A stretch of DNA of 64,000 nt from an uncultured Lachnospiraceae bacterium (GCA_946182825.1 CAMGZH010000004.1:40252-104251), one strand, 5' to 3'; counted from the stretch's first letter, positions 35,731-46,271 are shown. Numbers and translations: made by a program. Notes: generated by a model not told the origin, from the sequence alone.

Positions 35731-35754
35731 GTATAAATAAGGAACAAAGGATTT

Positions 35755-36288
35755 ATGATTAAGAGAATAAGCAGGGAAAAGGTTTATCAGGGTGCGATCC
35801 TTGATGTGTATCAGGATGAGATGGAACTGGACAATGGCAGCCGGGAAAAATGGGATTTTGTATCCCATCGTATGGGAGCGGCGGCTGTTGTGGCTGCAAC
35901 CAAAGAGAAAAAGCTTCTTTTGGTGAAGCAGTATCGGCCTGCCCTGGAGCGATATACATTGGAACTGCCTGCCGGTTGCCGGGATCAGAAGACAGAGGAT
36001 ACCCTCACCACTTCCATGCGGGAGTTGAGGGAAGAGACAGGATACGTCAGTGACAAGTGGAGGAAGCTGTTTTCCCTTAAGACGACGGTGGCCTTCTGCG
36101 ATGAGTCGGTTGACGTGTATCTTGCGGAAGATATAATAAGAGAGGGCGGGCAGGAGCTTGATCCTGCAGAGGATATTGAGATCGGACTATATGATCTTGA
36201 GGAGCTTTTGCCTATGATCTATGACGGAAGGATGCAGGACGGTAAGACCATTGCCGGTATCCTTGCGTATGCGAATCTTCAAAGATAA
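35755..36288 (+). CDS. nudF: Nudix hydrolase, ADP-ribose pyrophosphatase-like
   Basis: Cytosolic 177-residue Nudix enzyme that most likely splits ADP-ribose to AMP and ribose-5-phosphate. The Nudix box is present as AGCRDQKTEDTLTTSMRELREETGY, with the catalytic REELREE-like core; the first spacing is one residue longer than the standard G-x5-E. The upstream strand LLLVKQYRPALERYTLELPAG is characteristic of the ADP-ribose subgroup. The ATG at 35755 follows AAAGGA by only about three bases, a tight spacing. The PIN/NYN gene starts 31 bases downstream, so the pair is probably one transcript. Confidence 0.85.
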   Translation: MIKRISREKVYQGAILDVYQDEMELDNGSREKWDFVSHRMGAAAVVAATKEKKLLLVKQYRPALERYTLELPAGCRDQKTEDTLTTSMRELREETGYVSDKWRKLFSLKTTVAFCDESVDVYLAEDIIREGGQELDPAEDIEIGLYDLEELLPMIYDGRMQDGKTIAGILAYANLQR

Positions 36289-36319
36289 AGCATCCAGGTG
36301 TTAAAGGAGAAAATATAAA

Positions 36320-37396
36320 ATGAGCGTATATTTAATTGATTATGAAAATGTCCATTTTGCCGGGCTTGAAGGGGTCGAGAAGCTAAGACCCCAGGATGAG
36401 GTGATCATGTTCTACAGCCAGAATGCTTCCACCATTCCTATGGAGCTCCACGTTAAGATGATGGAGTGTCCGGCGAAGATCCAGTTTATGCATATTAAGA
36501 AGACGGCAAAGAATTATCTGGATTTTCAGCTGGCAGCGATCTCCGGCTATCTGGTAGCTACGACGCAGCAGACGGATTTTATTGTGATCAGTATGGATAC
36601 CGGATTTGATTCGGTTCTGGATCTTTGGAACACACAGGAATTCGTGGGCAGACGGGTTCGTTTCTCCAAGAGAAGTCAGATCGCAGAGGTTTCCAGTCGA
36701 CCAAAGAAGAAGGGAACGAAGAAGCCTGCTGCTAAAAAGCCTCAGGAGGAGGCAGCCGATCCGAAGCTCCAGCTTTCAAAGCCTTCAAAGCCTTCAAAGA
36801 CATTCGAGGCAGAGAGGGCAAAGGAGGGAGTGAAAGACTTTGCGGATGGCGTGAAACGGATCAACTCCGAGCTCCTTCTTAGAGCAAGGGAAGCCTTTGC
36901 TCTTCCGGAGGAACAGCCAAAGGAACAGCCGAAGGAACCGTCTAAGAAAGCTGCAAAGAAGCGTAGCCGTAAGAGGGTGTCTGATGCACTGATCCGAGCC
37001 ATTGATGAGGTGGAACAGTCCGTTGCCCGGGTCGACCTTGATACGCCGAAGGCCAAGGAAGAGCCAAAGGCAAAGGAGGAACTGAAGACCAAGGAAGAGC
37101 CAAAGGCAAAGGAGGAACCGAAGACTAAGGAAGAGCCAAAGGCGAAGAAGGAGCCAAAGACTAAGAAGGAACCAAAAGCCAAGGCGAAGAAGCTTACGGC
37201 GGAAGAGAAGGAAGTGATCCGGACCGCAGTTAAGGAAGTGGGATTAAAGCCGGCAGAGTATACCAAGCTGTATAAGATCGTTGCAAACAGCGAGGAGAAG
37301 CAGGATTACAATAAGGAACTTGTTCAGGTCTTTGGACAGGAAAAGAGCGGATCGATCTATCAGGCGACCCGAAAGGCGTTTGAAGATATGAAATAA
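36320..37396 (+). CDS. PIN/NYN-domain putative ribonuclease with Lys/Glu/Pro repeat linker
   Basis: A 358-residue protein of three parts. Residues 1-125 form a PIN/NYN-type nuclease fold: VYLIDYENVHFAGLEG with Asp7, KNYLDFQLAAISG with a second Asp, and IVISMDTGFDSVLDL with a third acidic cluster; such domains cut RNA with Mg2+ or Mn2+. Residues 130-295 are a charged, low-complexity linker with repeated PKAKEE/PKTKEE units. Residues 296-358 form a small helical domain (VIRTAVKEVGLKPAEYTKLYKI) of unknown role. The catalytic acids appear intact. Substrate and partners are unknown; the adjacent Nudix gene hints at RNA or nucleotide turnover. A ribosome site AAAGGAG is present. Confidence 0.72.
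   Translation: MSVYLIDYENVHFAGLEGVEKLRPQDEVIMFYSQNASTIPMELHVKMMECPAKIQFMHIKKTAKNYLDFQLAAISGYLVATTQQTDFIVISMDTGFDSVLDLWNTQEFVGRRVRFSKRSQIAEVSSRPKKKGTKKPAAKKPQEEAADPKLQLSKPSKPSKTFEAERAKEGVKDFADGVKRINSELLLRAREAFALPEEQPKEQPKEPSKKAAKKRSRKRVSDALIRAIDEVEQSVARVDLDTPKAKEEPKAKEELKTKEEPKAKEEPKTKEEPKAKKEPKTKKEPKAKAKKLTAEEKEVIRTAVKEVGLKPAEYTKLYKIVANSEEKQDYNKELVQVFGQEKSGSIYQATRKAFEDMK
37046..37190 (+). repeat. In-frame 18/36-base tandem repeat coding for PKAKEE units
   Basis: About eight copies of an 18-base unit (AAGGAAGAGCCAAAGGCA type), often paired as 36-base units that are nearly identical, within the linker of the PIN/NYN gene. Copies 2-5 differ by only a few bases, which suggests recent expansion. 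Confidence 0.8.
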
Positions 37397-37435
37397 AAAA
37401 GGATGTGAAACCGTTGGTTTCACATCCCTTTTTTT
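37395..37435. terminator. Bidirectional terminator between convergent genes
   Basis: GGATGTGAAACC and GGTTTCACATCC pair around a short loop, with A-runs and T-runs on both sides. The minus-strand DAHP synthase stop codon touches it. Confidence 0.9.
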
Positions 37436-38465
37436 ATGCGTTTTCAGCAAGCTCGAAGAGAAGCTTCTGTGTGTCTTCCCAGCCGATGCATGCATCGGTG
37501 ATGGACTGTCCGTAGGTCTGGTGGTCAGAGATCTTCTGATTACCTTCTACGAGATAACTCTCGACCATAACACCCTTTACAAGGTTGCGGATGTCGGAAG
37601 AAAATTTACGGTTGTGCATTACTTCATGAACGATACGAAGCTGCTGCTTGAACTGCTTGCCGGAGTTGGAATGGTTGGCATCGATGATGCAGGCCGGATT
37701 GACAACATCCATCTTGTCATACATCTCGTTCAAACGTACCAGATCCTCGTAATGGTAGTTCTGGGTGGTGTTACCGTGCTTACTTACAGCACCACGGAGA
37801 ATGGTGTGGGTGTAAGGGTTACCCGGTGTCTCGACTTCATAACCGGCAAATACAAAGTGATGAGGATGCTGGGCTGCATAAACAGAGTTAAGCATAACGG
37901 AGAAGTCACCACTGGTCGGGTTCTTCATTCCGCTGGCAACGTCAAAACCGCTTACGGTCAGACGGTGCTGCTGATCCTCAACGGAACGTGCGCCGATGGC
38001 AACGTAGGAGAGAAGATCCTCTACGTATCTCCAGTTCTCTGGGTAAAGCATCTCATCGGCAGCAGACAGACCAAACTGCTCGATGCTTTTGATGTGAAGC
38101 TGTCTCATGGCGATGAGACCTTCCACCATGTCAGGGTCGCCCATTGGGTCAGGCTGTGAAGCGATTCCCTTGTAGCCTTCACCTGTGGTACGTGGCTTGT
38201 TGGTATAGATTCTCGGAACAACAAGTACCTTGTCGCTGATCTGATCTGCAACGGTCTTGAGGCGGCTGATATATTCCAAGACGGAGTCCTCGTTATCTGC
38301 GGAACATGGACCGATGATCGCAAGGAAACGATCGTCCTTACCGCTGATAATGTCGTTGACCTCCTGATCACGTTTTTTCTTGATGGCAATGCCTTCAGTA
38401 GAAAGAGGAAGTCTCTGACGGATCTCCTCCGGAGTCGGCATAGCTTTTAAATAAGTGAAGCTCAT
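37434..38465 (-). CDS. aroF: 3-deoxy-7-phosphoheptulonate (DAHP) synthase, class I
   Basis: First enzyme of the shikimate pathway; condenses phosphoenolpyruvate with erythrose-4-phosphate. The 343-residue sequence is the E. coli AroF/G/H type (class I-alpha): LAIIGPCSADNEDSVLEY, VPRIYTNKPRTTGEGYKG, a GARSVEDQQHR stretch and CIIDANHSNSGKQ with metal/substrate residues. In this class the N-terminal part and the subunit interface bind feedback aromatic amino acids; which one applies here cannot be told, so the aroF symbol is generic. AAAGGA precedes the ATG. It lies 45 bases after aroE on the same strand and is transcribed with it, away from aroD-aroK. Confidence 0.93.
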   Translation of the reverse strand: MSFTYLKAMPTPEEIRQRLPLSTEGIAIKKKRDQEVNDIISGKDDRFLAIIGPCSADNEDSVLEYISRLKTVADQISDKVLVVPRIYTNKPRTTGEGYKGIASQPDPMGDPDMVEGLIAMRQLHIKSIEQFGLSAADEMLYPENWRYVEDLLSYVAIGARSVEDQQHRLTVSGFDVASGMKNPTSGDFSVMLNSVYAAQHPHHFVFAGYEVETPGNPYTHTILRGAVSKHGNTTQNYHYEDLVRLNEMYDKMDVVNPACIIDANHSNSGKQFKQQLRIVHEVMHNRKFSSDIRNLVKGVMVESYLVEGNQKISDHQTYGQSITDACIGWEDTQKLLFELAENA

Positions 38466-38510
38466 GTTGATTGTCCTTTCTTTTTCTAAAAATATGTTGC
38501 ACAGGCAATG

Positions 38511-39374
38511 TTACGGGAAGCAGATCCGCTGGATCTCTGCTACCGGCATATCCTTGCCTGTCCATAGCTTAAAAGAAGCGCTACCCTGGTAGAGTAGCAT
38601 GTCAGCCCCGTTGAAATAGGTGCATCCCGTTTCCTTTGCCATGGCAAGGAGAGGGGTCAGGGGCGGTTCATAGATGATGTCCGATACCACAAGGTCTTGC
38701 CGCAGCATATGCTTTGGAACAAGGCTTCGATCATCATCTCCCATACCAACGTTGGTGGCGTTGGTGAGAAGGTCACTGCCTGCAATGGAAGAGGCAAGGG
38801 CCTCCTCGTCTGCCATATCAATGACGGTGACCAGACAGTCGGTTCCCTCGGTCACCTTATGGGCAAAGGCGAGGGTGTCTTCAAAGGTCTTGTTTTTTCT
38901 TTTGAAGATCCGGATCTCTTTCATTCCATCCAGGGCGGCCTGGGCGATGATCGCAGTGGCTGCACCGCCGGCACCAAGAATGGTCATGACCTTGCCTCTT
39001 GGATCAAAACCGGTTTGCCGCAGAGACTCCATATATCCGTAGCCGTCTGTTGTATCGCCGGTGAGTATGCCGCCGTCATTGATTACGGTGTTGACAGCAC
39101 CGCAGAGGGTAGCGGCCCTGGACAGGTGATCCAGATACGGAATGACCGTTCGCTTAAAGGGCATGGTCAGATTAAAGCCTCTTGCCTCCATAAGCTTTAG
39201 GGAAGACACAGCCTGACCGATCTGATCCGGTTCAATGTCAAAGGCAAGATATACATAGTCAAGTCCAAGAAGTCTTGCAGCCTGCGTGTGCATCTTCGGA
39301 GAGATGCTGTGATGTGCAGGGTGTCCTAAGAGGGCAAGAAGTCTTGTGTGACCATTGATGTAAGTAAGGTCCAT
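38511..39374 (-). CDS. aroE: Shikimate dehydrogenase
   Basis: NADP-dependent reduction of 3-dehydroshikimate to shikimate, 287 residues. The substrate domain has LLGHPAHHSISPKMHT (SxS motif) and NLTMPFKRTVIPYLD with the catalytic Lys, and AVNTVIND with GDTTDGYG. The NADP domain has ILGAGGAATAIIAQAALDG, and the adenine-phosphate-side basic cluster FKRKNK. The C-terminal Gln is in LLYQGSASFKLWTG. The start at 39374 has a very strong site, GGAGGTG. It is the first gene of the leftward aro transcript from the promoter at 39413-39441. Confidence 0.94.
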   Translation of the reverse strand: MDLTYINGHTRLLALLGHPAHHSISPKMHTQAARLLGLDYVYLAFDIEPDQIGQAVSSLKLMEARGFNLTMPFKRTVIPYLDHLSRAATLCGAVNTVINDGGILTGDTTDGYGYMESLRQTGFDPRGKVMTILGAGGAATAIIAQAALDGMKEIRIFKRKNKTFEDTLAFAHKVTEGTDCLVTVIDMADEEALASSIAGSDLLTNATNVGMGDDDRSLVPKHMLRQDLVVSDIIYEPPLTPLLAMAKETGCTYFNGADMLLYQGSASFKLWTGKDMPVAEIQRICFP

Positions 39375-39412
39375 AGGGGCACCTCCTGTCGAAATAAATT
39401 TAACACTTCAAC

Positions 39413-39441
39413 ATGATAAAGTATCCAGAGCAAAAAGTCAA
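39413..39441 (-). promoter_or_regulatory. Leftward promoter of aroE-aroF
   Basis: Minus strand: TTGACT (39436-39441), 17 bases, TATCAT (39413-39418). The -35 box is four bases from that of the rightward promoter. Confidence 0.75.
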
Positions 39442-39445
39442 ACAC

Positions 39446-39474
39446 TTGCGCCCATCTCTCTGGTGTTTTATACT
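39446..39474 (+). promoter_or_regulatory. Rightward promoter of aroD-aroK
   Basis: TTGCGC at 39446-39451, 17 bases, TATACT at 39469-39474. The hexamers AAACAC and GTGTTT flank its -35 region as an inverted repeat with a 17-base gap, a possible operator. Confidence 0.65.
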
Positions 39475-39523
39475 AAAAACCGTTCACACGGACAAAAATG
39501 CAGGAATTAGGAAAGGATACGCT

Positions 39524-40282
39524 ATGCCAGTTATTGTTAAGGGGCATTTACTGGACCGTCATCGTCCCACCGTATGTGTGCCGGTTACAAAGAATACAGA
39601 AGAAGAGATCTTAAAGGAAATCCGCCATCTGTGCAGGCAGGATGTAGAAATGATCGAATGGAGAGCTGATTTCTATGAGGATCTTTTGGATGAAGAAAAG
39701 TTAAAGCAGATCTTAGAGAAAATTGGAAGGATCGTAGAAGATCATATTCTTCTGGTTACGATTCGTACAAAGGCCCAGGGAGGAGAGATTGCTCTTGATG
39801 AGACAGAGTATGCCCGTCTGCTTTTGACCATTGCCATTACCCATAAGGCGGATATTTTGGATGTGGAGCTTTTATCCTTAAAGGATCCGGCCCGTTCCAT
39901 TGCAAGACTTCATGAGCATGGAACGGTGATCCTTGCATCCCACCATGATTTTGATAAGACACCGGAGAAGGCTGTGATGCTTTCTGTTTTGGAGCATATG
40001 AAGGAGGCGGATGCGGATCTTGTCAAGCTGGCTGTGATGCCAAAGTCTATGGAGGATGTGCTGCTTCTGTTGGAGGCAACGCTTCAGTTCCACCGGCAGG
40101 ATCCTCATGTTCCTCTGATTACCATCAGTATGGGAAGCCTTGGACTTTTATCAAGACTGACAGGACAGATCTTTGGTTCCTGTATTACCTTCGCCAGCAT
40201 GGGACAGGCTTCGGCTCCGGGGCAGATCGATGCAAAAGAACTGGCGGAAGCCTTGGACTTTATTGATAAGTACTATCGTTAG
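39524..40282 (+). CDS. aroD: Type I 3-dehydroquinate dehydratase
   Basis: Third step of the shikimate pathway, dehydration of 3-dehydroquinate through a Schiff base. Catalytic residues are recognisable: ILASHHDFDKTPEK carries the active His, and DLVKLAVMPKS the Schiff-base Lys. EMIEWRADF and ILLVTIRTKAQGGE are also family-typical, the latter with the Arg that binds the carboxylate. The track start at 39413 would include the divergent promoters. AAAGGA lies six bases upstream of the ATG at 39524, giving MPVIVKGHLLD and 252 residues, the normal size. aroK follows after eight bases. Confidence 0.95.
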   Translation: MPVIVKGHLLDRHRPTVCVPVTKNTEEEILKEIRHLCRQDVEMIEWRADFYEDLLDEEKLKQILEKIGRIVEDHILLVTIRTKAQGGEIALDETEYARLLLTIAITHKADILDVELLSLKDPARSIARLHEHGTVILASHHDFDKTPEKAVMLSVLEHMKEADADLVKLAVMPKSMEDVLLLLEATLQFHRQDPHVPLITISMGSLGLLSRLTGQIFGSCITFASMGQASAPGQIDAKELAEALDFIDKYYR

Positions 40283-40290
40283 GATGTTTT

Positions 40291-40812
40291 ATGAACAATA
40301 TCTATTTGATCGGTTTTATGGGTTGCGGCAAAACAAGCAGCGGTAAAAAGCTCAGTAAATTATTAAATATTCCCTTTCTGGATACGGATCAGATGATCGT
40401 AGAGACAGCAGGTAAAAAGATTCCGGATATTTTCAATGAAGAAGGAGAGGAAGCCTTTCGTGCCAGGGAGACGGAGGTGTTTCGTCGTCTTGCCGAAGAG
40501 AAGACCTGTGGGGCTGTAATATCCTGTGGCGGTGGTGCTGCTCTGCGGGAGGAAAATGTCACCCTTATGAAGCAGGGAGGCATTGTTGTCATGCTTACGG
40601 CAAAGCCGGAGACGATCTATCACCGGGTAAAGGGGGGGCATAACCGTCCCCTTCTTGAGGGACGGATGAATGTAGAAGGCATAGCGGAATTGATGGAGGG
40701 GAGGCTTCCCTTCTATGAGAAAGCAGCCGATGTGAAAATAAAGACGGATCGTCTGCGCTGTGCCCAGGTAGCAAAAAATATTCAAAAAGCAATAAAGGCA
40801 ATGGAGTCCTAA
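40291..40812 (+). CDS. aroK: Shikimate kinase
   Basis: ATP-dependent phosphorylation of shikimate at O-3, 173 residues. The Walker A motif is GFMGCGKTSSGKKLS. The shikimate-binding DTDQMIVETAGKKIPDIF follows, with SCGGGAALRE (Gly-rich substrate loop) and a lid containing NRPLLEGR. AGGATG precedes the ATG, eight bases after aroD. Its stop codon lies in the 5' arm of a weak terminator whose loop carries the -35 box of the tRNA-Arg promoter. With aroF, aroE and aroD this locus covers four of the seven steps to chorismate; aroB, aroA and aroC are not in the window. Confidence 0.95.
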   Translation: MNNIYLIGFMGCGKTSSGKKLSKLLNIPFLDTDQMIVETAGKKIPDIFNEEGEEAFRARETEVFRRLAEEKTCGAVISCGGGAALREENVTLMKQGGIVVMLTAKPETIYHRVKGGHNRPLLEGRMNVEGIAELMEGRLPFYEKAADVKIKTDRLRCAQVAKNIQKAIKAMES

Positions 40813-40834
40813 CTTGACATAGGAGGACTCTTTT
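40804..40834 (+). terminator. Weak terminator after aroK
   Basis: GAGTCCT pairs with AGGACTC around a 13-base loop, with only four T after it. Confidence 0.5.
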
Positions 40835-40842
40835 GCTAATAT
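40814..40842 (+). promoter_or_regulatory. Promoter of tRNA-Arg
   Basis: TTGACA at 40814-40819, 17 bases, TAATAT at 40837-40842 preceded by TGC (extended -10). The -35 box is in the loop of the aroK terminator. Confidence 0.75.
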
Positions 40843-40877
40843 ACCAAAGGTAAGTCAAGTGAATCATTCTCACATTT

Positions 40878-40951
40878 GTAGGCGTAGCGTAGTTGGATAA
40901 CGCATCAGACTCCGACTCTGAAGATCGCTGGTTCGAATCCAGTCGTCTACA
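40878..40951 (+). tRNA. tRNA-Arg (anticodon CCG)
   Basis: The 74-base sequence folds as a cloverleaf. The acceptor stem is GTAGGCG/CGTCTAC with one G-T pair. The D arm is GCGTAGTTGGATAACGC. The anticodon stem is TCAGA/TCTGA with loop CTCCGAC, so the anticodon is CCG and it reads CGG (Arg). The T arm is CTGG-TTCGAAT-CCAG. The discriminator is A. The CCA end is not encoded; T-rich sequence follows directly. A second hairpin downstream ends the transcript. Confidence 0.95.
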
Positions 40952-40969
40952 TTTTTTATTGCATTAAGG

Positions 40970-40993
40970 ACAGGCCGAAAGGCCTGTATTTTT
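40970..40993 (+). terminator. Terminator of tRNA-Arg
   Basis: ACAGGCC-GAAA-GGCCTGT with a GNRA-type loop, followed by ATTTTT. Confidence 0.85.
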
Positions 40994-41048
40994 GCAAATA
41001 GGGATTTAACAGATTCGGAACATGAAGATGTTCTAAAGGAGAAGATGA

Positions 41049-42287
41049 ATGGATAAGTTACTTGATTTAATAAAAGATAAAAAGCGTTATGTTGCAGCCT
41101 GTGGTGTTGCAGTTTTAATGATCCTTTTGCTTGTATATGGAATGAACCTGAACAAGCATGGCGAAATAACAGGAAAGAACAGTACCACCGAGTACGAGAA
41201 AGAGAAAGAGGATTCCAAGCTTCATAAGCTTTTGAAGTCCTATTATAAGTCATATGCAGCGGGAGATACCGCTTCCCTTGCCAAGATTGCAGATCCGATC
41301 TCCGATGAAGAGAAGAGTTATATCGGATTTATGGCAGGTCAGATCAATTCCTATGATATCAAAGAGGTTTATACCAAGAAGGGTATCAAGGATAATGCGA
41401 AGCTTGTCTCAGCTTATGTTGAGATCCATTTTAAGGGGGTTAAGACCCCGGCTCCGGGACTTGACTTTTTCTATGTAGAAGAGGACAAGGACGGCACATT
41501 AAAGATCAATAACCTTTATAGTGCTTATAACCAGGAAAACGGCAAGATCGATATGGATCAGAACATTGTAAGCCGTATCGCTGCCTTTGAAGAGGAAAGC
41601 GATGTTGTTGAATTAAAGGCCAAGGTTCAGAAGGAATTCAATGAGATCTCTCTTAAGGATAAGAGTTTCTCAACCTTTATGACCGATACGCTTCCAAAGG
41701 CTGCCAAGAAGTGGGCGGCAGATTATAAGCAGAAGGAAGCAGATGCCAAGAAGGCCGCAGAGAAAAAAGCTGCTGAGAAGAAGGCCGCAGAGAAAAAGGC
41801 TGCTGAGAAGAAGGCTGCTGAGAAGAAAGCGGCTACAAAGAAGGCTGCACAGGAGAAGACTGCAAAGAAGGACAATAAGACATATCTTTACACAAAGGAC
41901 AAGGTCAACCTTCGTAAGAAACCTACGGTAGACTCCAAGATCATCAAGACCTTGAAGAAGGGTAAGAAGGTAATCAAACTTGGCAAGTCCGGTAAGTTCT
42001 ACAAGGTCAAGGTAGGTGGCAAGACCGGATACATCCACTCCATGTACCTTAAGGGAACCGGCAAGAAGTCTTCTGGCAGTTCTTCTGCCAAGAAGGTCAA
42101 GTCCGGGAAGGTGATCACATTAAGTGATACCGTTAATATCCGTAAGAAGAAGAGCCAGAGCTCAAAGCGTATTGCAGTTGCTTACGTGAACGAGCAGATC
42201 AAGGTGGTCAAGTCCTACGACAGTGGCTGGTCCAAAGTCAAGTATGAGGGCAAGACCGGATATGTTAAGACAAAGTATCTGAAGTAG
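41049..42287 (+). CDS. Membrane-anchored protein with NTF2-like region, KKAAE repeats and two SH3b domains
   Basis: A 412-residue envelope protein. One N-terminal membrane helix (YVAACGVAVLMILLLVYGM) anchors it with the bulk outside. Residues 55-225 resemble an NTF2-like or peptidoglycan-associated stalk domain (YYKSYAAGDTASLAKIADPI). Residues 230-280 are a Lys/Ala/Glu helix with repeated KKAAE. Two bacterial SH3 domains follow: VNLRKKPTVDSKIIKTL...GYIHSMYLKG and VNIRKKKSQSSKRIAVAY...GYVKTKYLK. SH3b modules commonly bind cell-wall peptides, so a wall-associated role is inferred. No catalytic domain was seen. AAAGGAG precedes the ATG. It is monocistronic between terminators. Confidence 0.75.
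   Translation: MDKLLDLIKDKKRYVAACGVAVLMILLLVYGMNLNKHGEITGKNSTTEYEKEKEDSKLHKLLKSYYKSYAAGDTASLAKIADPISDEEKSYIGFMAGQINSYDIKEVYTKKGIKDNAKLVSAYVEIHFKGVKTPAPGLDFFYVEEDKDGTLKINNLYSAYNQENGKIDMDQNIVSRIAAFEEESDVVELKAKVQKEFNEISLKDKSFSTFMTDTLPKAAKKWAADYKQKEADAKKAAEKKAAEKKAAEKKAAEKKAAEKKAATKKAAQEKTAKKDNKTYLYTKDKVNLRKKPTVDSKIIKTLKKGKKVIKLGKSGKFYKVKVGGKTGYIHSMYLKGTGKKSSGSSSAKKVKSGKVITLSDTVNIRKKKSQSSKRIAVAYVNEQIKVVKSYDSGWSKVKYEGKTGYVKTKYLK
41746..41850 (+). repeat. In-frame 15/30-base tandem repeat coding for KKAAE
   Basis: About six copies of a 15-base unit (AAGAAGGCCGCAGAG type), with alternate copies more alike (30-base higher-order unit). They encode a Lys/Ala/Glu helix in the SH3b protein. Confidence 0.8.
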
Positions 42288-42313
42288 ATGAAGCAGAAAT
42301 GATTCTGTAACAG

Positions 42314-42342
42314 GGTGGCAGGAATGATCCTGCCACCTTTTT
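42314..42342 (+). terminator. Terminator after the SH3b gene
   Basis: GGTGGCAGG-AATGAT-CCTGCCACC, then TTTTT; perfect nine-pair stem. Confidence 0.9.
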
Positions 42343-42416
42343 CACTCAATGGGAACGATTGTGGGAGCGGGTGTGCCCCTTCCGGGAATCGGTAGAAATT
42401 AGAATGAGGTGTGAAA

Positions 42417-45204
<2,788 letters not shown>

Positions 45205-45219
45205 ATTTAAAAACAAATC

Positions 45220-45248
45220 TTGCGAATTGACAATTGTTTGACTATACT
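45220..45248 (+). promoter_or_regulatory. Promoter of metA
   Basis: TTGCGA at 45220-45225, 17 bases, TATACT at 45243-45248. The leader is about 50 bases, too short for a SAM riboswitch. Confidence 0.65.
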
Positions 45249-45305
45249 TATGAGAAATGCGAGACTTTCAGTAAGGACTTTTAACAATTTGAGGAGAGTG
45301 ATTAC

Positions 45306-46268
45306 ATGCCGATTCGAACACCGATAGATCTCCCGGTGAATGAAATACTTCAAAAGGAAAATATTTTCCTTATGGATGAAAACAGAGCAACCCATCAGGA
45401 TATTCGTCCCATTAAGATTGGTATCCTGAATCTGATGCCTCTTAAGGAGGATACGGAACTTGCCCTACTTCGTGCCATGTCAAACACTCCGCTTCAGATT
45501 GATGTGACCTTTTTGTGTACGGCCTCCCATATGGCGACCCATACGTCCAAGAGCCATTTGAACAAGTTCTATGAGAATTTTGATGATATTAAGGATTCGA
45601 CGCTGGATGGTCTCGTGATCACAGGAGCTCCGGTGGAACTGATGGAGTTTGAAGAGGTGGATTACTGGGATGAATTCACCAGGATCCTGGATTGGGCGAA
45701 GACCAACGTTACCTCCACCATGTTCATCTGTTGGGGTGCACAGGCTGCTATGTACTATTATTACGGAATTCCGAAGGTAAAGCTGGATCATAAGCTGTTT
45801 GGGGTCTTTCCGCATACGGTGCAGCATCGGAAGGTGCCGCTGGTGCGAGGCTTTGATGATATTTTCTGGGCTCCCCATTCCAGAAATACAGAGGTGGATG
45901 ATGAGGCGGTGCGTCAGAACGATAATCTCATTGTTTTGGCAGAGTCACCGGAGGCCGGCATCTTTCTTTGTATCAGCAAGGATGGCAGTGAGATCTATGT
46001 GATGGGACATCCGGAATATGATCGCATGACCTTGGATAAGGAATACAGAAGAGATCTGGATAAGGGACTTCCCATTGACCTCCCGGTGAATTATTATCCG
46101 AAGGATGATATGAATGAAAAGCCGCGGTTGTCCTGGAGAGGTCATGCCAATACGTTGTATACCAACTGGCTGAATTACTATGTATACCAGAACACACCGT
46201 ATGAAATGAACCGGATCCCGCAGGATCGAATTTTAACAAGTAAAAAGAACCTTCAGCTGGAGGTATAA
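45306..46268 (+). CDS. metA: Homoserine O-acetyltransferase (MetA family)
   Basis: First committed step of methionine synthesis, acylation of homoserine, 320 residues. The catalytic Cys142 is in MFICWGAQAAMYYY; the family His and Glu are in YVMGHPEYDR. The residue that sets acyl-CoA choice, position 111, is Glu in ITGAPVELMEF. In characterised MetA proteins Glu111 goes with acetyl-CoA and Gly111 (E. coli) with succinyl-CoA, so the product is predicted to be O-acetylhomoserine despite the common 'succinyltransferase' label. GAGGAGAG precedes the ATG. It is a single-gene unit with its own promoter and terminator; asd, which supplies the same branch, is 33 kb away. Confidence 0.93.
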   Translation: MPIRTPIDLPVNEILQKENIFLMDENRATHQDIRPIKIGILNLMPLKEDTELALLRAMSNTPLQIDVTFLCTASHMATHTSKSHLNKFYENFDDIKDSTLDGLVITGAPVELMEFEEVDYWDEFTRILDWAKTNVTSTMFICWGAQAAMYYYYGIPKVKLDHKLFGVFPHTVQHRKVPLVRGFDDIFWAPHSRNTEVDDEAVRQNDNLIVLAESPEAGIFLCISKDGSEIYVMGHPEYDRMTLDKEYRRDLDKGLPIDLPVNYYPKDDMNEKPRLSWRGHANTLYTNWLNYYVYQNTPYEMNRIPQDRILTSKKNLQLEV

Positions 46269-46271
46269 AAT

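Noticed and set aside
37046-37190. Direct repeats as a CRISPR array
   Set aside because: Units are contiguous, in frame and code for PKAKEE; there are no spacers or cas genes.
40851-41200. Attachment site or integrated element at tRNA-Arg
   Set aside because: No integrase, no repeat of the tRNA 3' end and no change in gene style downstream were seen.
41746-41850. Second repeat block as a CRISPR or minisatellite element
   Set aside because: In-frame 15-base units coding for KKAAE without spacers; explained by the protein.
45249-45305. SAM riboswitch before metA
   Set aside because: The region between promoter and start is about 57 bases, too short for any known SAM riboswitch, and no fitting stems are seen.
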